DNA of 64,000 nucleotides from an uncultured Christensenella sp. (GCA_910586245.1 CAJUFY010000004.1:62001-126000); one strand, 5' to 3'; positions 42,239-51,736 are shown, counted from the first letter of the stretch. The notes: generated by a model from the sequence alone, not told the origin. Numbers and translations are program-made.

Positions 42239-44941
42239 TTGTTAAAATTAACCGAAATCAGAAAGGACTATAAAGTCGCTTCCGAATACGTGCACGCACT
42301 GAAAGGCGTGAGTCTGGATTTCCGCAAGAACGAATTCGTTTGCATTTTAGGACAGTCGGGCTGCGGAAAAACCACTTTGCTCAACATCATCGGCGGGCTC
42401 GACAAATACACGTCGGGCGATCTGGTGATTCAGGGCAAATCGACCAAAGACTTTTCCGACCGCGACTGGGACGTATACCGCAACCACCGTATCGGGTTTA
42501 TTTTTCAGTCGTACAACCTGATCCCGCACCAAACGGTGCTCGGCAACGTCGAACTCGCGCTCACCATTGCGGGTATCGGGCGGGAAGAGCGCAAAGCGCG
42601 CGCCGAAGAGGCGTTGAAGCGGGTGGGGCTCGGCAAGGAATTACATAAACGCCCCAACCAGCTTTCGGGCGGACAGATGCAGCGCGTTGCGATCGCGCGG
42701 GCGCTGGTAAACAATCCCGACATTCTGCTTGCCGACGAACCCACGGGCGCGCTCGATTCGCAGACGAGCGTCGAGGTTATGGAACTCATCAAAGAGATTG
42801 CGGCGGAACGCCTCGTAATCATGGTGACGCACAACCCCGAACTCGCAACGCAGTACGCTTCCCGTATCGTCCGTTTGAAGGACGGACTCGTGGAAGAGGA
42901 TTCCAACCCCTACGACGGAAACGAAACCGAGGAAACGCCCGAAGCAGTCGTTTCGGAAAGCGAAGGGCAAGAAGTCGAGGGGGATAAAAAGGGCGGCAAA
43001 CCCAAAAAGAAAAAACTGCGCGCGCGCATGAGTTTTTTGACGTCGCTGGCGCTTTCGGCGCGGAACCTGCTCACGAAAAAGGGCAGAACGATCGTCACTT
43101 CCATCGCGGGCAGCATCGGCATTATCAGCGTGTGCCTCGTGTTGGCGCTGTCCAGCGGATTTAACAGTTATATCAAGCGCACGGAAGAGGATATGCTTTC
43201 CTACTATCCGATTGAAGTCACCGAGAGCGCGTTCGACATGACTTCGGTAATGATCACCTTCACGGGCCCGAATAAGATGCCCGATCTTTCGGAAATCGGG
43301 GATAAGATATACGTCGATTCCTTTCTCACCAACCTTGCGAACGGGATTTCCGTGCGCAACAACGTGACGGAAACGTATTTGAAATACGTGAGCGAAATGA
43401 ATCCGGAACTGTATTCCGCCATTCAGTACAGTTACGGCATGGGACTTACCGACAATCTGTTTACGGAAGTCATTACGGGCGCAAAACCTGAGGACGCGAA
43501 GAAAGAGTACATGTCGCTTTCCCGTTTGAAAGAGTTTTATATTTCGGAATTGCAGACGCATGCGCCGCAGTATTCCGCGCTCATTCCGTTTGCCGACTTC
43601 TTCGGGAATATCGTGAACAAGATGCCCGGCACCTCTGATTTCAGCGATCGGGAAGAGTACGCCAAATACGTTTTGTCGCAATACGACGTGATTGCGGGGG
43701 AATTTCCGCAGGACGAAAACGGCGCGGTGCTCGTGGTCGGAGGCAGCAACGAGGCGAGCGATTTAACGCTCGCACAGCTCGGACTGTTGCCCGAGCCGCA
43801 ATTCCTTTCGCTGTTCAAACTCGGCGCGGAGGACGGCGATTCTTCCGAGGATTCCGATTCCTATCTGACGATCGACTTCGAATCGGTGATCGGCAAAGAA
43901 TACGTATTCTACGGCAATGATTCCGTCTATCAAAAGTCGCCTGTCGGAAGCGAATATCCCTTTGCATATAACGGAGAAAAGGATTCGCTCGCGGTGGAAA
44001 ACGGCGAAGGGGTCAAAGTGACGGTAAAGGGGATTTTGCGGCTCAAAGACGGGATGACGTACGGCTGTCTGACCAACGGACTCAACGTGACCGAAGCCGT
44101 CGTGGAATCTTTCCTTGATTTGAATACGGATTCCGCAATCGTGAATCATATCAAAGATCCCGCGAATATTTATACGGGTACGGCTTCGGACGGCACGCCT
44201 TATAAATTCTATTTGAATCCGCCTGCAAAGAATTTGACGGGTTATTACAAATCCGTCGCCGAATTCGAGCATCCTCTGCTCGGCCCGATCACCGTGAATT
44301 ATGCGACGACGGACGATGTCCTCCGCTGGGTTGGCGGCGTCGATACGCCGAACGGGCTGAAAATTTACGCGATCGATTTCGACGGAAAAGACGAGCTGTT
44401 AAAGTATCTGGACGAATGGAACGCAATGTGTGAACGCGGCGATACGTACGACGGCGTCGTGTTGAAGGAAGCCGATAAAATTACGTACACCGATCGGGTC
44501 GGACTACTCATGGGCATGATGCAAACGATGCTCAACGTGATCACTGCCGTACTCGTTGCGTTTACCGCGATTTCGCTCGTCGTATCTTCGGTCATGATCG
44601 GGATTATCACCTACGTTTCGGTGGTGGAACGCGTCAAGGAAATCGGCGTATTGCGCTCGCTCGGCGCGCGCAAACAGGATATCCGCAACCTGTTCAATGC
44701 CGAAACCTTTATCATCGGGCTTGCCGCGGGCTTGTTCGGCGTTGCGGTGACCTATCTGCTTTCGCTTGCGCTGAACGTGATCATCCTTACCCTAACGGGA
44801 ATCGCGGGGATTGCGGCGCTGCCGCCGCTTACGGCGTTTATCATGGTGGCGGTAAGCGTGCTTCTTACGTTGGTTTCGGGGCTGATCCCCGCGCAGGCTG
44901 CGGCGAAAAAAGATCCCGTAATCGCGCTTCGGACGGAATAA
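42239..44941 (+). CDS. MacB/FtsX-type ABC exporter, fused ATPase and permease
   Basis: 900 residues starting at TTG 42239 (GAGAGGAG 7 nt upstream). The ATPase has Walker A GQSGCGKT (38-45), signature LSGGQMQR and Walker B ILLADEPTGALD. It is joined by a Lys-rich linker (about 230-265) to a permease with one helix near residue 290, a large extracytoplasmic region (about 310-760) and three FtsX helices at the C-terminus (VVERVKEIGVLRSLGARK). This mechanotransmission-type exporter typically handles antimicrobial peptides, lipoproteins or toxins. It is controlled with the adjoining marR gene. Confidence 0.93.
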   Translation: MLKLTEIRKDYKVASEYVHALKGVSLDFRKNEFVCILGQSGCGKTTLLNIIGGLDKYTSGDLVIQGKSTKDFSDRDWDVYRNHRIGFIFQSYNLIPHQTVLGNVELALTIAGIGREERKARAEEALKRVGLGKELHKRPNQLSGGQMQRVAIARALVNNPDILLADEPTGALDSQTSVEVMELIKEIAAERLVIMVTHNPELATQYASRIVRLKDGLVEEDSNPYDGNETEETPEAVVSESEGQEVEGDKKGGKPKKKKLRARMSFLTSLALSARNLLTKKGRTIVTSIAGSIGIISVCLVLALSSGFNSYIKRTEEDMLSYYPIEVTESAFDMTSVMITFTGPNKMPDLSEIGDKIYVDSFLTNLANGISVRNNVTETYLKYVSEMNPELYSAIQYSYGMGLTDNLFTEVITGAKPEDAKKEYMSLSRLKEFYISELQTHAPQYSALIPFADFFGNIVNKMPGTSDFSDREEYAKYVLSQYDVIAGEFPQDENGAVLVVGGSNEASDLTLAQLGLLPEPQFLSLFKLGAEDGDSSEDSDSYLTIDFESVIGKEYVFYGNDSVYQKSPVGSEYPFAYNGEKDSLAVENGEGVKVTVKGILRLKDGMTYGCLTNGLNVTEAVVESFLDLNTDSAIVNHIKDPANIYTGTASDGTPYKFYLNPPAKNLTGYYKSVAEFEHPLLGPITVNYATTDDVLRWVGGVDTPNGLKIYAIDFDGKDELLKYLDEWNAMCERGDTYDGVVLKEADKITYTDRVGLLMGMMQTMLNVITAVLVAFTAISLVVSSVMIGIITYVSVVERVKEIGVLRSLGARKQDIRNLFNAETFIIGLAAGLFGVAVTYLLSLALNVIILTLTGIAGIAALPPLTAFIMVAVSVLLTLVSGLIPAQAAAKKDPVIALRTE

Positions 44942-44994
44942 TTTTTCTTCGGGCGGGCATACTTATCTCAAACAAATCTCTGTGAGGGGCAGGT

Positions 44995-45072
44995 ATGGAT
45001 GAAAAGAAAAAAATTCCCAGACTCACCGACGAGGAGTACGAGGAATATTTAAAATCGTTATTGGAAAAATAA
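44995..45072 (+). CDS. 25-residue microprotein after the ABC exporter
   Basis: ATG at 44995 preceded by GAGGGG at 5 nt spacing. The product begins MDEKKKIPRLTDEEYEEYLK and ends with five more residues, LLEK-type. It is highly charged and probably one amphipathic helix. It lies 53 bp after the exporter gene and its stop codon merges with the terminator stem, the usual position of a real last cistron. No homologue is recognised. Confidence 0.6.
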   Translation: MDEKKKIPRLTDEEYEEYLKSLLEK

Positions 45073-45102
45073 AAAAACGGAGGAATTTTCCTCCGTTTTT
45101 TT
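45071..45102 (+). terminator. Terminator of the marR-ABC operon
   Basis: AACGGAGGAA and TTCCTCCGTT pair, flanked by A7 on the left and T7 on the right. Confidence 0.92.
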
Positions 45103-45207
45103 ATTTCGCCGCGTCCGACAAGCAAAGTGTGGATTCGGCAAATTGTGCCGAAATATCCTGCCGCGCGTATGCTATCATAGCAAAAAACGCGCGCGCGGGG
45201 TGAAACT

Positions 45208-45912
45208 ATGGCAAAAAAAATCGTGATTACGTCGGGGAAGGGCGGCGTCGGCAAAACGACGGTCTGCTGCAACCTCGCCGTACAGCTTGCCAAAAACGGT
45301 TACCGCGTGATCGTATGCGATCTCGATTTCGGGCTGAATAACGTGGACGTCGTGCTGGGAACGGAAAATCTTGCGCTGTACGACGTGCTGGACGCGGTCG
45401 AAGGCAGATGTCGCCCCAAACAGGCGCTCGTGCGCCATCCCCGCTTTCCTACGCTGTACTCGCTGGCAAGTAACCGCGTTTCGCAGCGGTATATTTCGCC
45501 GCAGGCGGTGCGGCTCGTGCTCGATTCTCTCGCCCCGCAGTTCGATTATATTTTAATCGATTCGCCTGCGGGGATCGACGAGGGATTCCACCGCGCGGCA
45601 TCGTGCGGGGAGGAAGCGCTTCTCGTAACGACGCCGCATATTTCCGCCATGCGGGACGCCGACCGCGTTTCCGGAATTTTAAAAAGTTACCGCTTCAAAG
45701 AGGTGGGGCTCGTCGTCAATCTGGTGCGCAAAGATCTGGCGCGGCGCGGGGAGATTCTTTCCCCCGACGAAATCGCTTCCGCGCTTCGTCTGCCGCTCGT
45801 CGCCGTGGTTCCCGAAGAGGATAAACTCTTTCTGGAAAACGTATTCGAGCGTTCCCGCGCGTTCAAAGCGTTGGCGGCGTGCATGATAAAACGCGGCAGG
45901 ATTGCAAGATAA
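45208..45912 (+). CDS. minD: Septum-site determining ATPase MinD, short C-terminus
   Basis: 234 residues. The deviant Walker A is SGKGGVGKTT (8-17). DLDFGLNNVDVVLG, DVLDAVEGRC, LIDSPAGID and TTPHISAMRDADRV are MinD signatures, distinguishing it from ParA or FlhG. MinD recruits the division inhibitor MinC and binds membrane in its ATP form. The protein stops about 30 residues short of typical MinD and lacks the C-terminal amphipathic KGFLKRLFG-type tail. It ends ACMIKRGRIAR, which is only weakly amphipathic. Directly followed by a MinE-like gene. No minC is adjacent. Confidence 0.9.
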   Translation: MAKKIVITSGKGGVGKTTVCCNLAVQLAKNGYRVIVCDLDFGLNNVDVVLGTENLALYDVLDAVEGRCRPKQALVRHPRFPTLYSLASNRVSQRYISPQAVRLVLDSLAPQFDYILIDSPAGIDEGFHRAASCGEEALLVTTPHISAMRDADRVSGILKSYRFKEVGLVVNLVRKDLARRGEILSPDEIASALRLPLVAVVPEEDKLFLENVFERSRAFKALAACMIKRGRIAR

Positions 45913-45934
45913 GTAATTGAAAAAGGAGACGCAT

Positions 45935-46165
45935 ATGAGAGAAACGGCAACCAAAGTACGGCTGACCCGCATGCTCGCCGAAGACAAGGAGGAAATGAAC
46001 GCGGAAACGCAGACCGCCGCGGTGCGCGATTTTCAGCGCGTTGCCGACGAGTATTTCGAAACGGACGGCAAAGCGAAGCTGGAAATGAAAAAGGATAAAG
46101 AGGGCGCGGGCGTTACGCTTACCTTTCACGTCGTGCGCGTTAAAAATTTTACGATGCTCAAATAA
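45935..46165 (+). CDS. minE: Diverged MinE-like topological specificity factor
   Basis: 76 residues from the ATG at 45935 (AAAGGAGA upstream). It aligns by pattern with MinE. TATKVRLTRMLAEDKEEMNAET corresponds to the AKERL(K)-L-DR anti-MinD helix segment, and FQRVADEYFETDGKAKLEMKK to the VISKYV-ID-V-V dimer core. The N-terminal amphipathic membrane helix (MFDFL-type) seems missing. Position right after minD supports the call. Sequence similarity is low, so this needs a profile search. Confidence 0.72.
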   Translation: MRETATKVRLTRMLAEDKEEMNAETQTAAVRDFQRVADEYFETDGKAKLEMKKDKEGAGVTLTFHVVRVKNFTMLK

Positions 46166-46174
46166 TTTAAACGA

Positions 46175-46215
46175 ACAAGCGGAGCGCGCCGACACAGTCG
46201 GCGCGCTCCGCTTGT
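46175..46215. terminator. Long perfect hairpin after minDE
   Basis: A 19-bp stem, ACAAGCGGAGCGCGCCGAC and its complement, with an ACA loop, then AACGGTTTTT. It separates minE from the convergent PH-like gene. Confidence 0.85.
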
Positions 46216-46223
46216 AACGGTTT

Positions 46224-46745
46224 TTATTTCTTTTTGTTTTGGTCGGAATCCTTTTCTTCGTCGGGCGTGATAAAATCAAACGAGATCTTTTCGTTGCGCG
46301 CAATGAGCGCTTCGATAAAATCGTGATACCAGATTTCTTTTACGACGATGACGATATATTTCGTTTTAAAATCGTCGAAGTAAACGGTCAGTTTGTTCGA
46401 ACCGCGGAAGAGCCGCACCGAATAAATTTTCTTGATTTCGTGCTTCGTGCGGATGATTCCGAACTGCGAAATCAGTTCTTTTTCCGTGATCGCGTACTGG
46501 GATTTGATCAGCATGGCGAGCACGAGTACGGCGAGGAAGATGCTCACGAAGTACAAGAGAACGTATTTCATCCAGTCGTAGACGGAAGAAACGTCGTCTT
46601 TTAAAAAGTCTATGAATTGCCAGGTCGTAAGACCGACGCCCGCGGCGCATAGCGCGAGCAGCAAAATCAGTACCGCGAGCATGACGCCTGTAAATTTGAA
46701 TCTGAACGTTTGCGTTTCGTTCCGGTTGTTTTGTTTTTCGCTCAT
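46224..46745 (-). CDS. Two-helix membrane protein with PH-like domain
   Basis: 173 residues. Two membrane helices (about 19-45 and 62-84) are followed by a beta-rich domain (YAITEKELISQFGIIRTKHEIKKIYSVRLFRG) that resembles bacterial PH (YdbS/YcxB-type) domains. A charged tail ends in DSDQNKKK. The function is unknown. There is no ribosome site. The promoter -10 box ends 7 nt before the ATG, so the mRNA is probably leaderless. Confidence 0.75.
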   Translation of the reverse strand: MSEKQNNRNETQTFRFKFTGVMLAVLILLLALCAAGVGLTTWQFIDFLKDDVSSVYDWMKYVLLYFVSIFLAVLVLAMLIKSQYAITEKELISQFGIIRTKHEIKKIYSVRLFRGSNKLTVYFDDFKTKYIVIVVKEIWYHDFIEALIARNEKISFDFITPDEEKDSDQNKKK

Positions 46746-46752
46746 AGTAGGC

Positions 46753-46781
46753 AGTATAAAACATTTTTGCGCAAAAAGCAA
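46753..46781 (-). promoter_or_regulatory. Promoter of the PH-like gene, predicted leaderless
   Basis: On the minus strand TTGCTT (46781-46776), 17-bp spacer, TATACT (46758-46753), then 7 nt to the ATG at 46745. Confidence 0.72.
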
Positions 46782-46799
46782 TTCTTTGTACGACTTTGC

Positions 46800-46828
46800 T
46801 TGAAATATTCCCCGAAATCCATTATAAT
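46800..46828 (+). promoter_or_regulatory. Promoter of the aconitase-family gene
   Basis: TTGAAA, 17-bp spacer, TATAAT, 27 nt before the ATG. Back to back with the PH-like gene promoter. Confidence 0.8.
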
Positions 46829-46855
46829 AAACAGAAAAGGCAATCGGGAGTCACT

Positions 46856-49078
46856 ATGGTAAAGTTGATCAAACAGGGCGTTTATTACGCGGACGGAAAG
46901 CTCGTAAAAGAATCGCAGGCGTTCATGACGTCCGATAAAAAGGAAGCGGCTGTAAAGAATACGATTGCTTATTCCGTATTGAAAGCGCACAATGCGGGCG
47001 ATGCGGAAAACCTGAAACTGCGCTTTGACGGGATCGCTTCGCACGACATCACTTACGTGGGGATCGTGCAGACGGCGAAGGCGAGCGGCTTGCAAGAATT
47101 TCCGATTCCCTATACGCTCACGAATTGCCACAATTCGCTGTGCGCGGTCGGCGGGACGATCAACGAGGACGACCACGTGTTCGGGCTTTCGGCGGCGAAA
47201 AAGTACGGCGGCGATTACGTGCCCGCGCATCTTGCGGTGATTCACCAGTACATGCGCGAATGCGCGGCGGCATGCGGCGCAATGATTCTCGGATCCGATT
47301 CGCATACCCGTTACGGTGCGCTCGGTACGCTTGCCGTGGGCGAGGGCGGACCCGAACTCGTAAAACAGCTGTTGAAGCAGACGTACGACGTGAAGCGCCC
47401 CGAAATCATCGCGGTGCATTTAAAAGGAAAACTGCGCAGGGGCGTCGGGCCGCAGGACGTCGCGCTGGCGATCATTCGCGCAACCTTTGCGAGCGGATTT
47501 TTGAAGAATAAAATTCTCGAATTTATCGGGTCCGGGATTGCGGGACTTTCGATGGACTACCGCAACGGCATCGACGTGATGACGACGGAAACGACCTGTC
47601 TTTCCTCGATCTGGGAAACGGACGAAAAGACGCAGGAATATTTCCGCGAACACGGCAGGGCAGAAGCCTACCGTAAACTTGCGCCCACGCAACCCGCTTA
47701 TTACGACGGCGCGGTAACCGTCGATCTGAGCAGAATCGAGCCGATGATCGCGCTTCCCTTCCATCCCTCGAACGCTTATACGATTCGCGAGTTTTTGGAA
47801 AATCCCGTAGAACTGTTGAAGAAAGCGGAAGAACAGGGCAGAAAAATTTTAGGCAACGATCAATTTACGCTCACCGATAAAGTGAAGGACGGCAAGGTGT
47901 ACGTGGAACAGGGCGTGATTGCGGGCTGTGCGGGCGGTATGTACGAGAATATCGCCGAAAGCGCCGAAATTCTGCGCGATAAAAACGTCGGAACGGGCGC
48001 GTTTACGCTCAGCGTATATCCTTCGTCGCAGCCCGTTTACAAGAGCCTTGTGGAAAACGGTTATATTTCCGCGCTGATGGAAAGCGGCGCGATCGTAAAA
48101 ACGGCGTTCTGCGGCCCCTGTTTCGGTGCGGGCGATACGCCTTCGACGGGCGCGCTCTCCATTCGCCACACCACGCGCAACTTCGAAAACCGCGAGGGGA
48201 GCAAACCCGCGCAGGGACAGCTTGCGGCAGTCGCGCTCATGGACGCGCGTTCGATCGCGGCGACGGCGGCGAACGGCGGCGTGCTCACTTCCGCGCTCGA
48301 TTACGAATACGTCAAACGCATCAAAAAGTATAAATTCGACGGTAAAATTTACGCGAACCGCGTGTACCGCGGCGCGGGGCGTCCGCAAAAGGACACGAAG
48401 CTCGTTTACGGACCCAACATCGCCGACTGGCCCGAACAGATCGCGCTCGGCAAACATCTGCTCATGAAAGTCGTATCCGTGTTAAAAGACGCCGTTACGA
48501 CGACGGACGAACTCATTCCTTCGGGCGAAACTTCGTCGTACCGTTCCAATCCTTTGAAACTTGCCGAATTTGCGCTTTCGCGCAAAGATCCTGCTTACGT
48601 AACCCGCGCCAAAGCGGTGCAGGCGGACGAGAAAATCCGCCGCGAAACGGGCACTCTTCCCGAAAGCGTTCTGAAAGAGTTGAACGGAGTTATTCCCGCC
48701 GAAGGCACGGTGTACGGCAGCGTGGTCGTTTCCAACAAACCGGGCGACGGATCGGCGCGCGAACAGGCGGCTTCCTGCCAGCGCGTGCTGGGCGGGGTTG
48801 CGAACGTCTGCAAGGAATACGCCACCAAACGGTATCATTCCAACCTCGTGAACTGGGGCATGATTCCCTTTACTTGCGAAAAACCCGACTTTAAAACGGG
48901 GGATTATATTTACGTGGAGGAGATTGCCGCGGCGGTTGCGGGCGGCGAGGAGCGCGTGGTTGCAAAGGTGATTTCCAAAAACGGAACGCGCGATACCGTT
49001 TTGCATCTTGCGCCGTTCACCAAGGAAGAGCGCGAAATCCTGCTTGCGGGCTGCCTGATCAATTATAACCGGAAATAA
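46856..49078 (+). CDS. Aconitase-family hydratase (YbhJ-like)
   Basis: 740 residues from the ATG at 46856 (GGGAG upstream). The family motifs GSDSHTRYGALG, IAGCAGGMYENI and CGPCFGAGD supply the three cluster cysteines, and DARSIAATAANGG and the C-terminal swivel domain (NLVNWGMIPF) are present. The overall order resembles the YbhJ-type 'hydratase' branch found in many anaerobes rather than AcnA or AcnB. The substrate could be citrate/isocitrate or another hydroxy-acid. Monocistronic, with a terminator. Confidence 0.85.
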   Translation: MVKLIKQGVYYADGKLVKESQAFMTSDKKEAAVKNTIAYSVLKAHNAGDAENLKLRFDGIASHDITYVGIVQTAKASGLQEFPIPYTLTNCHNSLCAVGGTINEDDHVFGLSAAKKYGGDYVPAHLAVIHQYMRECAAACGAMILGSDSHTRYGALGTLAVGEGGPELVKQLLKQTYDVKRPEIIAVHLKGKLRRGVGPQDVALAIIRATFASGFLKNKILEFIGSGIAGLSMDYRNGIDVMTTETTCLSSIWETDEKTQEYFREHGRAEAYRKLAPTQPAYYDGAVTVDLSRIEPMIALPFHPSNAYTIREFLENPVELLKKAEEQGRKILGNDQFTLTDKVKDGKVYVEQGVIAGCAGGMYENIAESAEILRDKNVGTGAFTLSVYPSSQPVYKSLVENGYISALMESGAIVKTAFCGPCFGAGDTPSTGALSIRHTTRNFENREGSKPAQGQLAAVALMDARSIAATAANGGVLTSALDYEYVKRIKKYKFDGKIYANRVYRGAGRPQKDTKLVYGPNIADWPEQIALGKHLLMKVVSVLKDAVTTTDELIPSGETSSYRSNPLKLAEFALSRKDPAYVTRAKAVQADEKIRRETGTLPESVLKELNGVIPAEGTVYGSVVVSNKPGDGSAREQAASCQRVLGGVANVCKEYATKRYHSNLVNWGMIPFTCEKPDFKTGDYIYVEEIAAAVAGGEERVVAKVISKNGTRDTVLHLAPFTKEEREILLAGCLINYNRK

Positions 49079-49081
49079 TCG

Positions 49082-49116
49082 TTCCGCCGACGGATTCGTC
49101 GGCGGAATATTTTTTG
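49082..49116 (+). terminator. Terminator after the aconitase-family gene
   Basis: TTCCGCCGACG and CGTCGGCGGAA pair around GATT, followed by TATTTTTTG. Confidence 0.9.
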
Positions 49117-49167
49117 TTTCCCTCATGAAAACTTTGTAAAAAATTACAAAAATTTTTCCCAAAGGGA

Positions 49168-49196
49168 TTGATTTTTAATTCAAAAGATTGTATAAT
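49168..49196 (+). promoter_or_regulatory. Promoter of lemA operon
   Basis: TTGATT, 17-bp spacer, TATAAT, 26 nt before the lemA ATG. Confidence 0.8.
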
Positions 49197-49222
49197 AATT
49201 CAGAACATTTTAGGAGGAAGAT

Positions 49223-49819
49223 ATGGGCAATTATTTACTTGCGCTCGGTACGGGCGCGATCGTCGGGATCGCCGTAGGCGTTGCGGCGCTTATTGCGGTC
49301 ATTGCAGTGATTATTTGGTATATTTCTACCTATAACCGCCTGCAAACGTTAAAGAATCTTGTGGAAGAAGGTTGGTCTACCATCGACGTGCAGCTGAAAA
49401 AGCGTTACGATCTGATTCCCAATCTTGTGGAAACGGTAAAGGGTTACGCCAAGCACGAAAGCGGCACGCTGGAAGCGGTAATTGCCGCGCGCAACGCGGC
49501 GATGACGGCGACGGGCGACGGCAAAATGGCTGCGGAAAACGTGCTTACGGGTACGCTGAAATCGCTGTTCGCTTTGCAGGAAGCTTATCCCGAACTCAAA
49601 GCGAATACGAATTTTTTGGATTTGCAGAATCAGTTGAAGAGCATCGAAACGGAAATCGCTTCCGCGCGCAGATATTACAACGGCACGGTCAAAGAACTGA
49701 ATACGAAGGTCGACATGTTCTTTGCGGGAATCGTTGCGCGCCGCATGAAGCTTGAAAAACGCAAGTACTTCGAGCTCGATTCCGAGGAAGAGCGTCAAGC
49801 GGTGAAAGTTCAATTTTAA
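49223..49819 (+). CDS. lemA: LemA family protein
   Basis: 198 residues. One N-terminal membrane helix (about 12-34) is followed by the helical bundle with YNRLQTLKNLVEEGWSTIDVQLKKRYDLIPNLVE-type motif (split about residues 37-70) and VIAARNAA, RRYYNGTVKELN. TAGGAGGAAG precedes the ATG. LemA proteins form membrane-tethered bundles of uncertain role and commonly pair with DUF2207/TPM proteins, as here (18 bp downstream). Confidence 0.95.
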   Translation: MGNYLLALGTGAIVGIAVGVAALIAVIAVIIWYISTYNRLQTLKNLVEEGWSTIDVQLKKRYDLIPNLVETVKGYAKHESGTLEAVIAARNAAMTATGDGKMAAENVLTGTLKSLFALQEAYPELKANTNFLDLQNQLKSIETEIASARRYYNGTVKELNTKVDMFFAGIVARRMKLEKRKYFELDSEEERQAVKVQF

Positions 49820-49837
49820 GGGATTTTATTCGGGAAT

Positions 49838-51736
49838 ATGAAAAAATCGATAAGTATGAAGGGGATTTTCGCGGCGCTTGCCGCTTTGTTCCTTGCACTT
49901 GTACTTTGGGCGGGGATTACCCCGCCCGTTTCCGTTTCCGCCGATTATTACCGCGAAACGGATTTTGAAATCAGCCGTTTCGACGTAGAGATGAACGTTG
50001 CGGCAAACCGCACGGTTACGGTTACCGAAAAGATTACGGTGCAGTTCCGCAACCGTTTTTCGGCGTACGAAAACAGTTTGCACGGAATTATCCGCGACTT
50101 GCCGATAGAAAGGGGCGTGCGTTACCGCAATATTGCCGCGGCTTGCGACAATGCGGATTTTTCGCCTTACGTTTCGAACGAATCGGGCGATTTTATTTCG
50201 TACTATCTCCGCGGCAGCGGCACCGTTTACGGCGAAACGCGCACGTACACGGTTGCGTATCAGATGATCCTGCCCAAACTTTCGGAGGAAGGGTATCTTC
50301 CGCTCGACGTCATCGGCTACGGCTGGCAGGCGCCGATGGAGCAGGTTTCCGTTCGCGTGACCGTGCCGGACGGGTTAAAGGGCTACCGCATCTATTCGGG
50401 CGAATACGGCACGGGGACGGACGAGCGGACGGACGGCGGATCGCAAAACGGAAACGTGATCACCGTAAATGCCGAAACGTTGCACTGCGGCGAGGGAATT
50501 ACGCTCGATCTTTCGTTCGGTGCGGGCGTGCTTTCCGTTGCGTTCGATTGGAGCATCCTGTACGCCGCGCTCCTCGGTACGGCGCTCCTCGTTGCGGCGT
50601 TGCTAGTGAAGCTGTTCGTATGCCGTCAGCCCGTTCTGGTAAAAACGGTCAACCTCGAAGCGCCTAAACGCATGGATCCGCTGAAAATGGGGAAACTCAT
50701 CGACAATAAAATCGACGCCGAAGACGTCGGTTCACTCGTATTCTGGCTCGCTTCGGAAGGATATCTGACCATCGACATGACGGAGGATGAAGACGATCCG
50801 ACTTTGCTGAAAACGCAAAAGCCGCTCTCTTCCGATCTTCCTTCGTACGTGCAGACTTTTTACGAGGGCTTGTTCAAACGCGGCGATTCCGTTTGTATTT
50901 CTTCGCTCAAAAACCGCTTTTATAAGACGGCGGACAGCGTAAAAGCGGGCGTAAACGCGTCTGTGGAAAAAATTTACCGCAAATCGAGTTTCGTACTCAT
51001 GGGGCTTTTCGGGGTGCTGTCCGTTCTTCTGCTCGGCGGTTTTGCGTATTTGTATTCGCGTTTGTTCGTGATTGCGGGATATCTGCACCTCATTACCATT
51101 CCCGCGTGCATTTTTGCGTTTGTTGCGGGCGCGTTCGGTACGAGCTGCGCCGTGCAGCGCAGGTATAAGTGGAAAAAAATCGCGCGGATCGGCGTCGTTG
51201 CGGGCGGAATTATAATCGGGCTCGTGCTCGCGCTCTTAGCCATGTTGATCAAAAGCGCCGCATTCGGAATGGTTACGGGATTTTTGCTGGTTGCGTTTGC
51301 CGCGGCGTGCGGCGGGATCAGCGGCTCTTTCCTCACGTATACGGAAAAATATACGCAGGAGTTGGGGCACATTCTCGGTTTCAAACAGTTTATCGTTTTT
51401 ACCGAGCGGGATAAGATCGAATTTATGCTCAAAGAGAATCCCGAACTGTATTACAATATTCTGCCCTACGCGCAAGTGCTCGGCGTGACGGACGCGTGGG
51501 CGGAGCGTTTCGAAGGGCTCGCCGTGAATCCGCCTTCCTATGCGCGTTACAGCGCGGGGGACGTCGTATTCAGCTGGGTGATGTGGAACCACTTATTCCG
51601 TTCGATGAACAGTTCGTTCGCACGCAATATGGTGTCCCGTCCTTCCTCATCGGGCGGAGGCGGAAGATTCGGCGGCGGCTTCGGCGGTGGATTCGGTGGC
51701 GGCGGCTTCGGCGGTGGCGGCGGAAGAAGCTGTTAG
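49838..51736 (+). CDS. DUF2207 membrane protein with Gly-rich tail
   Basis: 632 residues. The signal sequence/helix (8-33) is followed by an extracytoplasmic beta domain (about 35-220; YYRETDFEISRFDVEMNV, GYGWQAPMEQVSVRV), a helix near 235-255, a cytoplasmic DUF2207 core, two further helix pairs (about 385-430 and 450-500), and a tail of repeated GGGFGG ending RSC, typical for this family. The family is linked with LemA but its activity is unknown. No strong ribosome site is visible, so coupling to lemA is likely. Confidence 0.9.
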   Translation: MKKSISMKGIFAALAALFLALVLWAGITPPVSVSADYYRETDFEISRFDVEMNVAANRTVTVTEKITVQFRNRFSAYENSLHGIIRDLPIERGVRYRNIAAACDNADFSPYVSNESGDFISYYLRGSGTVYGETRTYTVAYQMILPKLSEEGYLPLDVIGYGWQAPMEQVSVRVTVPDGLKGYRIYSGEYGTGTDERTDGGSQNGNVITVNAETLHCGEGITLDLSFGAGVLSVAFDWSILYAALLGTALLVAALLVKLFVCRQPVLVKTVNLEAPKRMDPLKMGKLIDNKIDAEDVGSLVFWLASEGYLTIDMTEDEDDPTLLKTQKPLSSDLPSYVQTFYEGLFKRGDSVCISSLKNRFYKTADSVKAGVNASVEKIYRKSSFVLMGLFGVLSVLLLGGFAYLYSRLFVIAGYLHLITIPACIFAFVAGAFGTSCAVQRRYKWKKIARIGVVAGGIIIGLVLALLAMLIKSAAFGMVTGFLLVAFAAACGGISGSFLTYTEKYTQELGHILGFKQFIVFTERDKIEFMLKENPELYYNILPYAQVLGVTDAWAERFEGLAVNPPSYARYSAGDVVFSWVMWNHLFRSMNSSFARNMVSRPSSSGGGGRFGGGFGGGFGGGGFGGGGGRSC

